Shown: positions 53,020 to 63,762 of the stretch, one piece after another
How the letters are laid out: each line of letters begins with the position of its first letter
Position numbering within the stretch: the stretch's first letter is position 1
Assembly (NCBI RefSeq): GCF_000590925.1
Contig: NZ_CP004372.1
Span: 911,001 to 975,000, forward strand
Origin: Roseibacterium elongatum DSM 19469
GTDB lineage: Bacteria > Pseudomonadota > Alphaproteobacteria > Rhodobacterales > Rhodobacteraceae
Reading direction: 5' to 3'
DNA length: 64,000 nucleotides
Program-made: the position numbers and the translations under genes
The notes under the pieces: model-generated
Told to the model about the DNA's origin: nothing
The model's database searches: none
The model's input: only the letters and a program-made list of their open reading frames with translations

Positions 53020-54201
53020 TCAAAGCCCGATTTCGGCGTCGATCTCGGCCTTGGATTTCCGGCCGCGTTCGGTGGCCGATTTCAACTGTCCGCAGGCGGC
53101 CATGATGTCTTCGCCCCGCGGTGTCCGAATCGGGCTGGCATAGCCCGCCTTGTAGATGATGTCGGCGAATTTCTCGATCCGGTCCCAATCAGACCGCTGG
53201 TAGGGCGCGCCGGGCCATTCGTTGAACGGAATCAAATTGATCTTGGCGGGGATCCCCGCGATCAACTTGACCAGACGCCGCGCGTCCTCGTCGCTGTCGT
53301 TCACATCCTTGAGCATGACATACTCGAATGTGATCCGCTCGGAATTGGACGCTTTGGGGTAGTCGCGCAGCGCGTCGAGCAGTTTCTTGATGCGCCATTT
53401 CTTGTTGATCGGCACCAGCACGTCGCGCACCTCGTCCGTGGTGGCGTGGAAGGACACGGCCAGCATGCAGCCGATTTCCTCGGCGGTCTTGGCGATCGCG
53501 GGCACGACGCCCGAGGTGGACAGCGTGATGCGGCGGCGCGAAATGGCGATGCCTTCACCGTCCATGGCGATCTTCATCGCGTCCCGGACATTGTCGAAAT
53601 TATAAAGCGGCTCGCCCATGCCCATCAGCACGATGTTCGAAATCAGGCGCGGGCGCGCATCCGAGCCTTCGCCGGGGCGTGGCCATTCATCCAGATCGTC
53701 GCGCGCCACCATGATCTGGCCAATCACCTCGCCCGCGGTCAGGTTGCGGACGAGTTTCTGCGTGCCGGTGTGGCAGAAGGTGCAGGTCAGCGTGCAGCCC
53801 ACCTGGGACGAGATGCACAGCGTGCCGCGATCTTCCTCGGGGATGTAGACGACCTCGACCTCGTGGCCGCCGGCGATCCGCATCAGGTATTTGCGCGTGC
53901 CATCCAAACTAACCTGTTTCGAGACGATCTCGGGCACAGAGATTGTGAAATGCGCGTCGAGCTGCGCGCGATAGTCGTTGGACAGGTTCGTCATCGCCGC
54001 GAAGTCGCGGACGCCCTTTTGGTAGATCCATTGCCAGATCTGCCCGGTACGCATGCGCGCCTGTTTCTCGGGGGTGCCGGCGGCGATCAGGGCATCGCGC
54101 AACCCCTCGCGGGTCAACCCCACGAGATTGGCCTTGCAGCCCTCGGGCAGCTTGCGCGGAATGGTCAGAACATCCTGCGTGACAGGGGCGCTGGCGGTCA
54201 T
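53020..54201 (-). CDS. rlmN: Dual-specificity rRNA/tRNA adenine C2-methyltransferase RlmN
   Basis: A radical-SAM enzyme that methylates A2503 of 23S rRNA and A37 of some tRNAs. The 393-residue product has the three-Cys cluster motif in [12 protein letters not shown], followed by [20 protein letters not shown] and [17 protein letters not shown]. The later Cys near the C-terminus (AACGQL) forms the protein-methyl intermediate. The N-terminal helical domain ([33 protein letters not shown]) is typical. Confidence 0.97.
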   Translation of the reverse strand: MTASAPVTQDVLTIPRKLPEGCKANLVGLTREGLRDALIAAGTPEKQARMRTGQIWQWIYQKGVRDFAAMTNLSNDYRAQLDAHFTISVPEIVSKQVSLDGTRKYLMRIAGGHEVEVVYIPEEDRGTLCISSQVGCTLTCTFCHTGTQKLVRNLTAGEVIGQIMVARDDLDEWPRPGEGSDARPRLISNIVLMGMGEPLYNFDNVRDAMKIAMDGEGIAISRRRITLSTSGVVPAIAKTAEEIGCMLAVSFHATTDEVRDVLVPINKKWRIKKLLDALRDYPKASNSERITFEYVMLKDVNDSDEDARRLVKLIAGIPAKINLIPFNEWPGAPYQRSDWDRIEKFADIIYKAGYASPIRTPRGEDIMAACGQLKSATERGRKSKAEIDAEIGL

Positions 54202-54270
54202 CGGTCAGATTCCTCGGATCGGGGTCGAGGCTCACATATAGAGGCCGCCGCGATTTCGCAAACCCAGGCC

Positions 54271-54798
54271 TTAGCCCGAGCAGCGAGCCTCGGCATCCTC
54301 GACGGCGGCGGTAAAGCCCATCAGCGAAAAGGTATCCTGGGTCTGCGTGCCGCGACTGGAACGCGCGGTCAGCACGGCCTCGGCCCCGCGTTTCATCGCG
54401 GTGATGATGCGCTGATCGTCCTGCGGCGAGGCAGCCCAGGCCATTTCGCCTTCGGTGAACAGTTCAAAGGTCGAATCGCCGATTTCAACGCTGACGGTCG
54501 AGCCATCGGCAAAGGGATACCCGCCGGTAAAGGACACTTCGCCAAGACGATCCTGGCCCGGCCAGAAACTGACGAACATCAGGATTTCCCCGCGACGCAC
54601 CGACACCTCGCGTCCATCGCGGGTGTTCAACGTCTCGCTCGGTGTGGACACGACCCAGCATTGGGTCGGATCGTCTTCGACGAACACGCTCCAATCCGTT
54701 TCGGCGGCCACGCGGTTCGACGATTCTTCCTGCGCGACTGCGGCAGAGCCCCAGGCAAATGCCGCCGCCGCAACCATGCCGACAATGGTATTCTTCAT
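54271..54798 (-). CDS. IalB-like (invasion associated locus B) periplasmic protein
   Basis: A 175-residue exported protein with a signal peptide (KNTIVGMVAAAAFAWGSAAVA) and the IalB-type body: ETDWSVFVEDDPTQCWVVST, GGYPFADGSTVSVEIGDSTF and a C-terminal FTAAVEDAEARCSG. Cys residues near both ends could form a disulfide. The name comes from Bartonella; outside that genus the function is unknown. GTG 54804 with GGAGG five bases upstream is an alternative to ATG 54798. Confidence 0.85.
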   Translation of the reverse strand: MKNTIVGMVAAAAFAWGSAAVAQEESSNRVAAETDWSVFVEDDPTQCWVVSTPSETLNTRDGREVSVRRGEILMFVSFWPGQDRLGEVSFTGGYPFADGSTVSVEIGDSTFELFTEGEMAWAASPQDDQRIITAMKRGAEAVLTARSSRGTQTQDTFSLMGFTAAVEDAEARCSG

Positions 54799-54979
54799 GA
54801 ACACGAGAGCCTCCAGCCCTTTTTACTGCCTCTGGCGCGCGCCTGGATTTTGGTTCAGGAAGAGCCGGGTCGCACACCTTATCCACAGAGGGAACATAGG
54901 CGATTGCGCCGAAGTGAGAAAGACCCGGCGGCGGAAAATCGCCAGTCTGTGAAGACGATACGATAGGAGAGGCAAATCC

Positions 54980-55990
54980 ATGGCGGACCAAGCCGACGAG
55001 TTGCTGGAAATCTGGCGCGGGCCGTTCCGCGAGGGCGTCCACCGCGGGCATGTCGCGATCTGGCATCACGACACGGGTCTGGTGGCCAGTTGGGGCGATG
55101 CCGAGGCCGTCATTCTGCCGCGCAGTTCCGCCAAGATGATCCAGGCCCTGCCGCTGGTCGAAAGCGGCGCGGCCAAGGCCGCCGGGCTGACGACTTGGCA
55201 CCTGGCGCTGGCCTGTGCCTCGCATCAGGGGGCGGCGCTGCATCACGGGATGGTGTCCGACTGGCTGGGCGATCTGGGCCTGGACGAGCGCGCGCTGCGG
55301 TGCGGCTGTCAATGGCCCAACGACACCGAGGAACGCGACCGCCTGATTCGGGCCCATGGCGCCCCCGATCAGATGCACAACAACTGCTCGGGCAAGCATT
55401 CCGGGTTCCTGACGTTGGCACAGCACCTTGGGGCCGGGCCGGAATACCTGGACATCGACCACCCCGTTCAGGTTGCCGTGCGCCATGCCTTCGAAGAGGT
55501 GACGGGCGAAGACAGCCCCGGATACGGGATCGACGGCTGCTCGGCCCCGAATTTCGCAACGCGGCTCAAGGCTTTTGCACGCGCCATGGCGGCCTATGCA
55601 GCAGCGGGGGCAGGCGGCGGCGTGCGCGACGATGCGATGGTCACCCTGCGCGACGCGATGGCGGCCCATCCCGACCTCGTCGCCGGCGAGGGGCGAGCCT
55701 GTACCCGCCTGATGCGCGCGATGAACGGACGCGCCAGCATCAAGACCGGGGCCGAGGCGGTTTTCGCCGCGATCATCCCAGAACGCCGCATGGGCGTGGC
55801 CGTCAAGATCGACGATGGCGGCACCCGCGCGGCCGAGGCCGTCATCACGCAGATCCTGATCGCGATGGGTGTCCTGGACCCGGATCACCCCGACGCGGTG
55901 GCCTTTTCCCACGGACCGATCCGCAACTGGCGAGGCATCGAAACCGGGCATCTGAAGGTCAGTGACGATCTGGCCCGGTGGCGCCCCTAA
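54980..55990 (+). CDS. Asparaginase, Rhizobium etli AnsA-type family
   Basis: A 336-residue protein of the asparaginase II family unrelated to the E. coli enzymes. It has VHRGHVAIWHHDTGLVASWG, the serine-lysine segment LPRSSAKMIQALPLVESGAA, CASHQGAALHHGMVSDWLG, the metal-site cysteines in MHNNCSGKHSGFL, GIDGCSAPNFATRLKAFARA and ASIKTGAEAVFAAIIPERRM. It should hydrolyse asparagine to aspartate and ammonia in the cytoplasm. It overlaps the convergent histidine-kinase gene by four bases. Confidence 0.9.
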   Translation: MADQADELLEIWRGPFREGVHRGHVAIWHHDTGLVASWGDAEAVILPRSSAKMIQALPLVESGAAKAAGLTTWHLALACASHQGAALHHGMVSDWLGDLGLDERALRCGCQWPNDTEERDRLIRAHGAPDQMHNNCSGKHSGFLTLAQHLGAGPEYLDIDHPVQVAVRHAFEEVTGEDSPGYGIDGCSAPNFATRLKAFARAMAAYAAAGAGGGVRDDAMVTLRDAMAAHPDLVAGEGRACTRLMRAMNGRASIKTGAEAVFAAIIPERRMGVAVKIDDGGTRAAEAVITQILIAMGVLDPDHPDAVAFSHGPIRNWRGIETGHLKVSDDLARWRP

Positions 55991-58158
55991 GCCGGGACCC
56001 GGGGAACGGGGTTCAGATCCGCGGGCGCGTGGGTCGCGATCCGCGTGAACAACTCGTCCTTTTTCAAGGGCTTGGTCATGTAATCGTCGATGCCGCAGGC
56101 CAGAATGCGATCACGGTCCCCGGCCATCGCATGGGCCGTCATGGCCACGATCGGCACAGGCCCCAGACCGTTCTCCTGTTCAAAGGCGCGGATCCGGCCC
56201 GCCGCCTCGGTGCCATCCATGCCGGGCATCGAGATATCGGTAAAGATCAGGTCGGGAACCGCGTTGTGATAGGCGGCGACCAATGCAGCCCCATCCTCGA
56301 CAAGCGTCAGGTCGATATCGAGGGATTTCAGCATGCTGCGAAAGACCAGTTGGTTGGTCTTGTTGTCCTCGGCCGCCAGCAGGCGCAAGCGCCGCTGCGC
56401 CCCTTTGTCGGTCGCGGCCGTGTCACCGGACGGGGGCGCGGCCGCCGGGCGCATCAGCGCCACACGCAATTCTGCCAGCGACGTCGATGAGGACAAGGGC
56501 GTCATCCCGCCCGGAACCGCGGGCGCCTTGTCCGTGGCAAGGCCAAGGACCGGCCCCCTGAGGCCCGCATCCTGCATCTGCGCGAGCACGGCATCGGGCT
56601 TGTCGGGTGGCGTCAGAAACACGAAGGCCCCGACATCCGACAGATCGCCGGGCGCGGTCGGGTCACTGCAGCTTTGCACATCGGCCTGGAGCCTGAGCAG
56701 CAAGGACTGGAGCGCATGCCCGGCATCCCCCGCTTCGCCGACCATCAGGACCCGTCCGAACCCCTGCGGCAAGGGCGGGACCGGCTCGAACGGGGTCGCG
56801 GGGTCGGTTTCGAGCTCGAGTCGAAAGCCGAAGGACGACCCTTTGCCCGGCGTCGAGTCGAGCCAGATTTCACCGCCCATCAAGCGCACCAGGCGGTGCG
56901 TGATGGCAAGACCCAGCCCTGTGCCGTCGTGCCGCCGGTTCGCCTGATCCTCGACCTGGTTGAATTCGCCGAAGATATGGCACTGCATTTCGGGGGCGAT
57001 TCCGATCCCCGTATCCTCGACCACGATGCGCAGGGGAATCCGCGCGGGCGTTTCGCCCTCGGGCGGCGGCGGGTCGCCGACGACGCGCACCAGAACATCG
57101 CCCTTGGGCGTGAACTTGACCGCGTTTCCGATCAGGTTGGTGAGAATCTGACGCACGCGACCGGGATCGCCGATCATGCGATCCGGCAAAAACAGGTCAT
57201 AATCGAGACTGAGCCTGAGATCGCGCCCCTGCACCGACGGGCGCAACAGGCGAAAGATCTCGTGGATCATGCCCGGCAGGTCAAAGGCCTCGCGGTGCAG
57301 GACCAGTTTGCCGGCCTCGATCTTGGAGTAGTCGAGGATGTCGTTGATGATGACCAAGAGCGCCTCGCCCGAGTTTCGGATCGTGTCGGCGAACAGCATC
57401 TGATCCTCGGTCAGACCGCTGTCGCGCAACAACTCGGCCATCGACAACACGCCGTTCATCGGTGTCCGGATCTCATGGCTCATGTTGGCCAGAAAGGCCG
57501 ACTTGGCGCGGCTGGCGGCAAGGGCGGCATCGCGCGCCTCGCGCAATTGCTGCTCGCGCCGGACGCTGTGGGTGATGTCGACCGCCAGGCAGACGGTGTC
57601 GCCCTGAGGGCTGCGCTTGTCGTTGAGACGGACGAAGGTGCCGTTGAACAGCTTGATGTCCGTCTGTGGAGTGGGGGTGCATTCCCAACGCGCCAACATG
57701 GTGTCCACCCAATCCTCAGGGGCGTCGCCCTGCAGATCGACGATGCCTTCCTCGGCGCAGAGGCGCAGAATCGATTCGTATGAGGCGCCGGGTGCGACAT
57801 CGGCCAGCCCGTCGAAAGGCACCAGCCAGGCCGGATTGGCGATGACCAGACGGCAATCGGCGTCGAAGATGGCAAAGCCGTTCTCGGCCGTGGTCAGGGC
57901 GTCCCAAAGGCGCCGTTCGGCCAGCGCGGCCCGATCCGTGGCAAGATCCAGCGCCACCGAGGCCTGTTCCTGCTGCCCCCTGAGCGTCGCGTTTTCCTCG
58001 CGCTGGGTGATGACCTTGTGCGACAACGCATGGGCGTGTTCGGCCAGTTTGCGGTTGGCCGAATACAGTTCCTCGGACCGCAGGGCGAGCAGCCGCTCGG
58101 CCTGGAGCCGGGCGCGACGTTCCTGCGCCAGACGGTCGTCGAAACCGTTCAATCCCAT
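55987..58158 (-). CDS. Hybrid sensor histidine kinase with PAS domain and receiver domain(s)
   Basis: A 723-residue cytoplasmic kinase without membrane helices. Domains in order: an N-terminal coiled coil (about 10-85), a PAS domain (about 85-200, ENGFAIFDADCRLVIANPAW), a HisKA domain with phospho-His in FLANMSHEIRTPMNGVLSM (about 225-243), a HATPase with N-box LTNLIGNAVKFTPKG, G1 VEDTGIGIAPE and G2 DGTGLGLAIT, a degenerate receiver-like stretch (about 455-560) and a true receiver (about 590-710) with the phospho-Asp in LIFTDISMPGMDG. The signal and target are unknown. It converges on the asparaginase gene and is divergent from the alpha-2-macroglobulin gene. Confidence 0.92.
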   Translation of the reverse strand: MGLNGFDDRLAQERRARLQAERLLALRSEELYSANRKLAEHAHALSHKVITQREENATLRGQQEQASVALDLATDRAALAERRLWDALTTAENGFAIFDADCRLVIANPAWLVPFDGLADVAPGASYESILRLCAEEGIVDLQGDAPEDWVDTMLARWECTPTPQTDIKLFNGTFVRLNDKRSPQGDTVCLAVDITHSVRREQQLREARDAALAASRAKSAFLANMSHEIRTPMNGVLSMAELLRDSGLTEDQMLFADTIRNSGEALLVIINDILDYSKIEAGKLVLHREAFDLPGMIHEIFRLLRPSVQGRDLRLSLDYDLFLPDRMIGDPGRVRQILTNLIGNAVKFTPKGDVLVRVVGDPPPPEGETPARIPLRIVVEDTGIGIAPEMQCHIFGEFNQVEDQANRRHDGTGLGLAITHRLVRLMGGEIWLDSTPGKGSSFGFRLELETDPATPFEPVPPLPQGFGRVLMVGEAGDAGHALQSLLLRLQADVQSCSDPTAPGDLSDVGAFVFLTPPDKPDAVLAQMQDAGLRGPVLGLATDKAPAVPGGMTPLSSSTSLAELRVALMRPAAAPPSGDTAATDKGAQRRLRLLAAEDNKTNQLVFRSMLKSLDIDLTLVEDGAALVAAYHNAVPDLIFTDISMPGMDGTEAAGRIRAFEQENGLGPVPIVAMTAHAMAGDRDRILACGIDDYMTKPLKKDELFTRIATHAPADLNPVPRVPA

Positions 58159-58326
58159 ACCCGCATCGACATCCTTGTTCCAAAGGCTTGGCGGGATATT
58201 GGCGCAAGCCTGCTGAACAACCGGTTAAGGGTAAGGATAACCCGCCCCGACCGTGGGAATCATGGACTCGGGTGTTGCGGGCGTGGCACGGTCGACCCGT
58301 CCCTGACGGCTGCAATGGAAAGAGAC

Positions 58327-61300
58327 ATGCGAGGCTTGGCCGCCATTTTTCTCGGCCTGGGGTTGTTTCTGCCTCTGCCGAGCGCCGCGCAAGAGGCTGT
58401 GCCCGACAGGATCCTGTCCATCGCGCGGGATGTCGATTACCCGGGAAACGATCTGCGGCCGCTGTTCGACACCACGATTGAAACCTGCGCCGCAGCCTGT
58501 CGGGCCGACCCCGCCTGTGTCGCCTTTACCTACAACACCCGGAATGACAGCTGCTTTCCGAAATCCGCCACTGGCGAGGCGGTGGCCTATAGCGGTGCCT
58601 TGTCCGGTGTCTTTCGTCCCACCGCGACCGAGGTGGCCGCGCGCCTCGAGTCGCGGTTGGATCAGCTGTCTTTCCTGCGATCGGCCGATCTGAGCGCGGC
58701 ACGGCAGCAGGCCCTTGGCATGGCGCTGGCCCATTACGGCAATCTGTCCAGCGCGGACGAATGGCGCGCCGTCTCTGCCCGCGAAGAGGCGAATGGCAAC
58801 CTTGTGGGGGCCATGCGGTTGATCGGGGCAGGCGTGACGCGGGGCGATCTGGCCGCCGATTGGAGCGATTACGCCCGGCTGCTGCTGGAGATCGAGACGA
58901 CGGATCGCGGCGCCGAGCGACGCTATCGGCAGGCAGCGTTGCAGGCGGCCGTCAACGCCAGCCTGCGCGCCGCACCCGGCGAGGATCTGGCGCTGGCCGC
59001 GACGGTTCTGGCCCGCGCGCTGGAGGCGCAGGGCCGCGGCCGCGACGCCATCCCCGCCCTGCGCCTCGCGATGGCCGAAGCGCCCTCGGACAGTCGCGCC
59101 GCGGCGCTGGACCGGGTTCTGGGCCTTTATGGATTTCGCGTCATCGAGACGACGGTCGAGGCCGAAGCCGAGTTTCCGCGCATCTGCGCCGTCTTCTCTG
59201 AACCGTTGGCCCCCGGTGGGGTTGTTTACGACGATTTTCTGCAAACGACGGTCGAGGGGTTGGCAGTCGAGGCCGAGGATCGGCAGTTCTGCATCACCGG
59301 CGTGACACATGGCGTGCGCTATGCGTTCACGCTACGGGCCGGGCTGCCGGCCGCATCGGGCGAGGTGCTGCGCGCGCCGGTGGCGTTGCGCCAATACGTG
59401 CGCGACCGCCAACCCAGCGTCCGCTTTGCCGGGCGCGCCTATATCCTGCCGGCCAGTGCCGGCGGCACCATCCCGCTGGTGGCGGTGAACGCGGATCTCG
59501 TGGATCTGCGTCTTTACCATGTGTCCGACCGGAATATCCTGCGCACCCTGCAGGAGCAGTATTTTGGCCGCCCCCTTGCCGATTGGGAACTGACGCGGTT
59601 CGCCGAGGAGGTCGGCGAAGAGGTCTGGCACGGCGAGGCCGACGTCGCGATGGAGCAGAACCGCTCGGTCACGACGCGCATTCCGATCGGCGACGTGCTC
59701 GAGGGGCGCGCACCTGGGCTCTATGCCCTCGAGGCCTCGGTCGGTGGGGCGGGCGACCGCGCGGATCGGGCCACGCAATGGTTCCTGGTCAGCGATCTGG
59801 GCGTCACGACCCTGAGCGGTGAGGATGGTGTACACGTCATCGTCCGCTCTCTGGAAACGGCGGGGCCGCGCGCCGGCGTGACGGTCAGCCTGATCTCGGA
59901 GTCCAACCGGGTGCTGGGCGAGGCGGTGACCGATGCCGACGGCTACGCACAGTTCGCGGCGGGGCTGTCCCGCGGTCAGGCCGCGGCCACCCCCGCCATG
60001 GTCAGCCTGCGCGACGGCGACACGGATTTCGCCTTTCTCAGCCTGCGCGAGGCCGAGTTCGACCTGAGCGACAGGGGTGTCGAGGGCCGCGAACCGGCCG
60101 GCGCCATAGACATGTTCCTGACGACCGAGCGCGGCGCATATCGGGCCGGTGAAACCATCCATGCCACGGCCCTGGCCCGCGATATGGCGGCCGGCGCGAT
60201 CACCGATCTGCCCCTGACGGCGATCCTGACCCGTGCCGATGGCGTGGAATACCGGCGACAGGTCCTGGAGGAGGTCGGCGCCGGGGGATATGTTTTCGAT
60301 TTCGTGCTTGGCGCGGACGTGCCGCGCGGCACATGGCGTCTGTCGATCCATGCCGACCCCGAGGATGCGCCCCTTGTCAGCACGAGTCTGCTAGTCGAGG
60401 ATTTCCTGCCGGAGCGCATCGACCTTGCGCTGGACATGGACGACGCGTCCTTCGCCCCCGGCGACCGACCCATGCTGCGGGTGCAGGCCGATTACCTGTT
60501 CGGCGCGCCTGCCGGCGACCTCGACGTGACCGGGCGGGCCGCCCTGCGTCCCATGCGCCGGACCGAGGTCTTTCCGGGCTACCTGTTCGGGCGGCACGAC
60601 GATCAACCCAATGCCGAGTTCGTGACCCTCACCCCCGCCACCACCGCAGCGGACGGGTCGGCCGAGATGCGCCTGCCGATCCCGTCGCTGACGGGGGCGC
60701 CGCAACCCGCCCGCCTGAACGTCACCGCAGAGATCACCGAAGCTTCGGGGCGGCCGGTCGAGCGCGAGCTAAGCCGCGATGTCCTACCGGAAAACGCCAT
60801 GATCGGCATCCGCCCGCTGTTCGACACGACCTTGCCCGAGGGGGCCGAGGCCGCGTTCGACCTGATCGCCACCGGGGCCGGGACCCTGCCCGCCCGTTGG
60901 GTCCTGAACCGGGTCGAACAGCGCTACCAGTGGTATCGCCAGAACGGCAACTGGACGTGGGAGCCGATCACGACCCGCACCCGTATCGCCAATGGCGAGA
61001 TCGACCTCGACCGGACAGCGCAGCGCCTGACCCTGCCGCTGGACTGGGGCCGCTACGAGTTGCGCGTCGAAAGCGACGTGGACGGGTACGCGATCAGTTC
61101 GGTGGCTTTCGAGGCCGGTTGGTATGGCGCAACAGGCGCGACGGATACGCCCGATGTGCTCGAGGTCTCGCTCGATGCCGAGCGCTACCGCCCCGGCGAG
61201 ACGGCCACCTTGCGGATCGTCCCGCGACAGGGCGGCATTGCCCTGGTGCAGGTGATGTCGAATCGGCTGATCGACATGCGGATCGTCGAACTGGGCGACG

Positions 61301-63762
61301 ACGTGGCCGAGGTGGCCCTGCCCGTGACCGAGGATTGGGGGGCCGGGGCCTATGTCACCGCATCGCTGATCCGGCCGCTGGGGTCGGTGTCCGGCCCGGT
61401 TCCGGCGCGCGCCCTGGGCCTTGTCCATACCGCGATCGATCCGGGCGACCGGGCACTGGATGTCACGCTGCAAGCCCCCGAAATCGCGCGACCGCGCGAC
61501 CGGCTGGACGTGACCCTGCAGGTGGCCGGTGCGCAGCCGGGTGACACCGTCTATGCCACGATCGCGGCCGTGGATCTGGGCATCCTGAACCTGACGGGGT
61601 TCGACAGCCCCGATCCAAGCGCCCATTACTTTGGGCAACGCCGGTTGGGGATGGCCATCCGCGATGTCTACGGTCGCCTGATCGACAGCCGCGACGGCGC
61701 CGAGGGGCGGATCCGCCAAGGGGGCGATGCCGGGGCATCCCTGCGCATGCAAGCCCCGCCGCCGACCCAGGACCTCGTGGCCGCGTTCTCGGGTGCTTTG
61801 ACCGTCGGGGCGGATGGGCAGGTTCGCACGAGTTTCGACATGCCCGCCTTCAACGGTACCGTCCGCGTCATGGCCATCGCATGGTCCGACACGGCGGTGG
61901 GGCAAGCCGCGCGCGACGTCATCCTGCGCGACCCCGTGGTCGTGTCGGCCAGCCTGCCCAGGTTTCTGGCGCCCGGCGATACGACCCGGCTGCTGCTGGA
62001 CCTGACGCATACCGAGGGTCCCGCCGGCGAGGTCGCGGTTGCCATTGATGCCGGTGACGGACTGACGCTTGGTGCTTATCCCGACACGGTGACACTGGCG
62101 GAAAACGGGGCGCGGCAGCTTTCCGTTCCGCTGAGCGCGGGCGACCGGCCCGGCCTGCGCGAGATCACGATCCGTCTGACCACACCGGATGGAACCGTCT
62201 TGACGCAGTCCCTCGCCCTGCCCGTTCAGGTCAACGACCCCGAGGTGGCCGAAACCACCCGGCTCAGCCTTGCGCCGGGGCAATCCTTTGCCATTGACGA
62301 GGCCATTTTCGCCGGGTTCCGCGCCTCCACCGGCATGGCGACGGTGTCGGTCGGACCACCATTGGCGCGGTTCGACGTGCCGGGCCTGCTGACGCTGCTT
62401 GACCGCTACCCCTATGGCTGCACGGAACAGGTGGCCAGCCAGGCCTTGCCGCTATTGTACCTGTCCTCGGTCGCCAGCGCCCTGAACCTGGAAACTTCCG
62501 GGGATCTGGCCACGCGGATCGACGATGCGATCGCACGGGTGCTGACGAACCAATCAGCCAATGGCGGGTTCGGCCTGTGGCGCGCGGGGTCGGGCGACTT
62601 GTGGCTCGACGCTTATGTGACGGATTTCCTCAGCCGTGCGCGCGGGGCGGGCCATCACGTGCCCGCGACGGCCTTTCAATCCGCGCTCGACAACCTGGCC
62701 AACCGCGCGGCGGCGTATCCCGATTTCGAGGATGCGGGCCAGGGGCTGGCCTATGCCCTGATGGTTCTGGCGCGCGAGGGGCAGGTCAGCATGGGCGATC
62801 TGCGCTATTACGCCGATGTGAAAGCCGACGATTTCGCCACGCCGCTTGCCCTTGGGCAGCTTGGCGCGGCCTTGGCCATGTATGGCGATCAGCCACGCGC
62901 CGATGCGATGTTCCGGGCGGGCTATGCCCTGCTGCACTCCCTGCAGGGCGAAGGCGAAGGCCAGGTCTGGCGCGTCGATTATGGCAGCGACCGGCGCGAT
63001 GCGGCGGGTTTGCTGGCCCTCGCCGCCGCCGCCGGGTCGCAGGCGATCCCGGTGGCCGACCTGTCCGAAGCCCTGCGCCCCACCGATGCGCCCGTCTCGA
63101 CGCAAGAGGCCGTCTGGACCCTGCTGGCCGCCCATGCGCTGATCGACGCGCCCGGCGCCACCGGGCTGGAGCTGGACGGCACGGCGATCACCGGGCCCTT
63201 TGTCGAACTGATCCGCGCCGGTCAGTCGGGCCAACGGCTGATCGAAAACACCGGGGACACGGATCATGCCCTGACCATCACGCGCTTTGGCGTGCGCGAG
63301 GGCGCGACCGAGGCCTTCGGCAACGGCTTTCGGATCACGCGCAGCTATCTGCGGCTTGATGGTCAACCGACCGATCCGGCGCAGGTCGAACATGGCACGC
63401 GCCTGGTTGCCGTCTTGACGGTCACCCCGACGGCCGGCCTGCGCGAAGGACGTCTGATCGTGACCGACCCCCTGCCCGCCGGGTTCGAGATCGACAATCC
63501 CAACCTCTTGCGGTCAGGCGACATCGGCGCCCTGCAAGGGCAGGCGTTTCACACCGCAACCGCCATGACCGAGTTCCGGCAGGATCGCTTTGTCGCCGCG
63601 GTGGACCGACGGGCCGAGGCCGACGCCTTTCACCTTGCCTATATCGTGCGCGCGGTGACACCCGGTGCATTCCATCACCCCGCCGCCAGCGTCGAAGACA
63701 TGTACCGCCCGCAATACCGCGCGCAAACCGGCTCGGGCCGCGTGGTGATCTCGGGCGAATGA
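58327..63762 (+). CDS. Bacterial alpha-2-macroglobulin with N-terminal PAN/Apple-like domain
   Basis: A 1,811-residue periplasmic protease trap. The signal peptide ends near LPSAAQEA. An Apple/PAN-like domain is at about residues 35-95 (TTIETCAAACRADPACVAFT, then NTRNDSCFPKSATG). The macroglobulin domains follow, and the thioester motif GCTEQVASQ in YPYGCTEQ is near residue 1365. The C-terminal complement-like domain includes QSANGGFGLWRAGSGDLWLD. Attacking proteases cleave the bait region and become trapped. ATG 58327 is preferred, with GGAAAGAG upstream; ATG 58315 is alternative. Its stop overlaps the pbpC start by one base (TGATG), the familiar A2M-PBP1C pairing for envelope defence and repair. 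Confidence 0.92.
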   Translation: MRGLAAIFLGLGLFLPLPSAAQEAVPDRILSIARDVDYPGNDLRPLFDTTIETCAAACRADPACVAFTYNTRNDSCFPKSATGEAVAYSGALSGVFRPTATEVAARLESRLDQLSFLRSADLSAARQQALGMALAHYGNLSSADEWRAVSAREEANGNLVGAMRLIGAGVTRGDLAADWSDYARLLLEIETTDRGAERRYRQAALQAAVNASLRAAPGEDLALAATVLARALEAQGRGRDAIPALRLAMAEAPSDSRAAALDRVLGLYGFRVIETTVEAEAEFPRICAVFSEPLAPGGVVYDDFLQTTVEGLAVEAEDRQFCITGVTHGVRYAFTLRAGLPAASGEVLRAPVALRQYVRDRQPSVRFAGRAYILPASAGGTIPLVAVNADLVDLRLYHVSDRNILRTLQEQYFGRPLADWELTRFAEEVGEEVWHGEADVAMEQNRSVTTRIPIGDVLEGRAPGLYALEASVGGAGDRADRATQWFLVSDLGVTTLSGEDGVHVIVRSLETAGPRAGVTVSLISESNRVLGEAVTDADGYAQFAAGLSRGQAAATPAMVSLRDGDTDFAFLSLREAEFDLSDRGVEGREPAGAIDMFLTTERGAYRAGETIHATALARDMAAGAITDLPLTAILTRADGVEYRRQVLEEVGAGGYVFDFVLGADVPRGTWRLSIHADPEDAPLVSTSLLVEDFLPERIDLALDMDDASFAPGDRPMLRVQADYLFGAPAGDLDVTGRAALRPMRRTEVFPGYLFGRHDDQPNAEFVTLTPATTAADGSAEMRLPIPSLTGAPQPARLNVTAEITEASGRPVERELSRDVLPENAMIGIRPLFDTTLPEGAEAAFDLIATGAGTLPARWVLNRVEQRYQWYRQNGNWTWEPITTRTRIANGEIDLDRTAQRLTLPLDWGRYELRVESDVDGYAISSVAFEAGWYGATGATDTPDVLEVSLDAERYRPGETATLRIVPRQGGIALVQVMSNRLIDMRIVELGDDVAEVALPVTEDWGAGAYVTASLIRPLGSVSGPVPARALGLVHTAIDPGDRALDVTLQAPEIARPRDRLDVTLQVAGAQPGDTVYATIAAVDLGILNLTGFDSPDPSAHYFGQRRLGMAIRDVYGRLIDSRDGAEGRIRQGGDAGASLRMQAPPPTQDLVAAFSGALTVGADGQVRTSFDMPAFNGTVRVMAIAWSDTAVGQAARDVILRDPVVVSASLPRFLAPGDTTRLLLDLTHTEGPAGEVAVAIDAGDGLTLGAYPDTVTLAENGARQLSVPLSAGDRPGLREITIRLTTPDGTVLTQSLALPVQVNDPEVAETTRLSLAPGQSFAIDEAIFAGFRASTGMATVSVGPPLARFDVPGLLTLLDRYPYGCTEQVASQALPLLYLSSVASALNLETSGDLATRIDDAIARVLTNQSANGGFGLWRAGSGDLWLDAYVTDFLSRARGAGHHVPATAFQSALDNLANRAAAYPDFEDAGQGLAYALMVLAREGQVSMGDLRYYADVKADDFATPLALGQLGAALAMYGDQPRADAMFRAGYALLHSLQGEGEGQVWRVDYGSDRRDAAGLLALAAAAGSQAIPVADLSEALRPTDAPVSTQEAVWTLLAAHALIDAPGATGLELDGTAITGPFVELIRAGQSGQRLIENTGDTDHALTITRFGVREGATEAFGNGFRITRSYLRLDGQPTDPAQVEHGTRLVAVLTVTPTAGLREGRLIVTDPLPAGFEIDNPNLLRSGDIGALQGQAFHTATAMTEFRQDRFVAAVDRRAEADAFHLAYIVRAVTPGAFHHPAASVEDMYRPQYRAQTGSGRVVISGE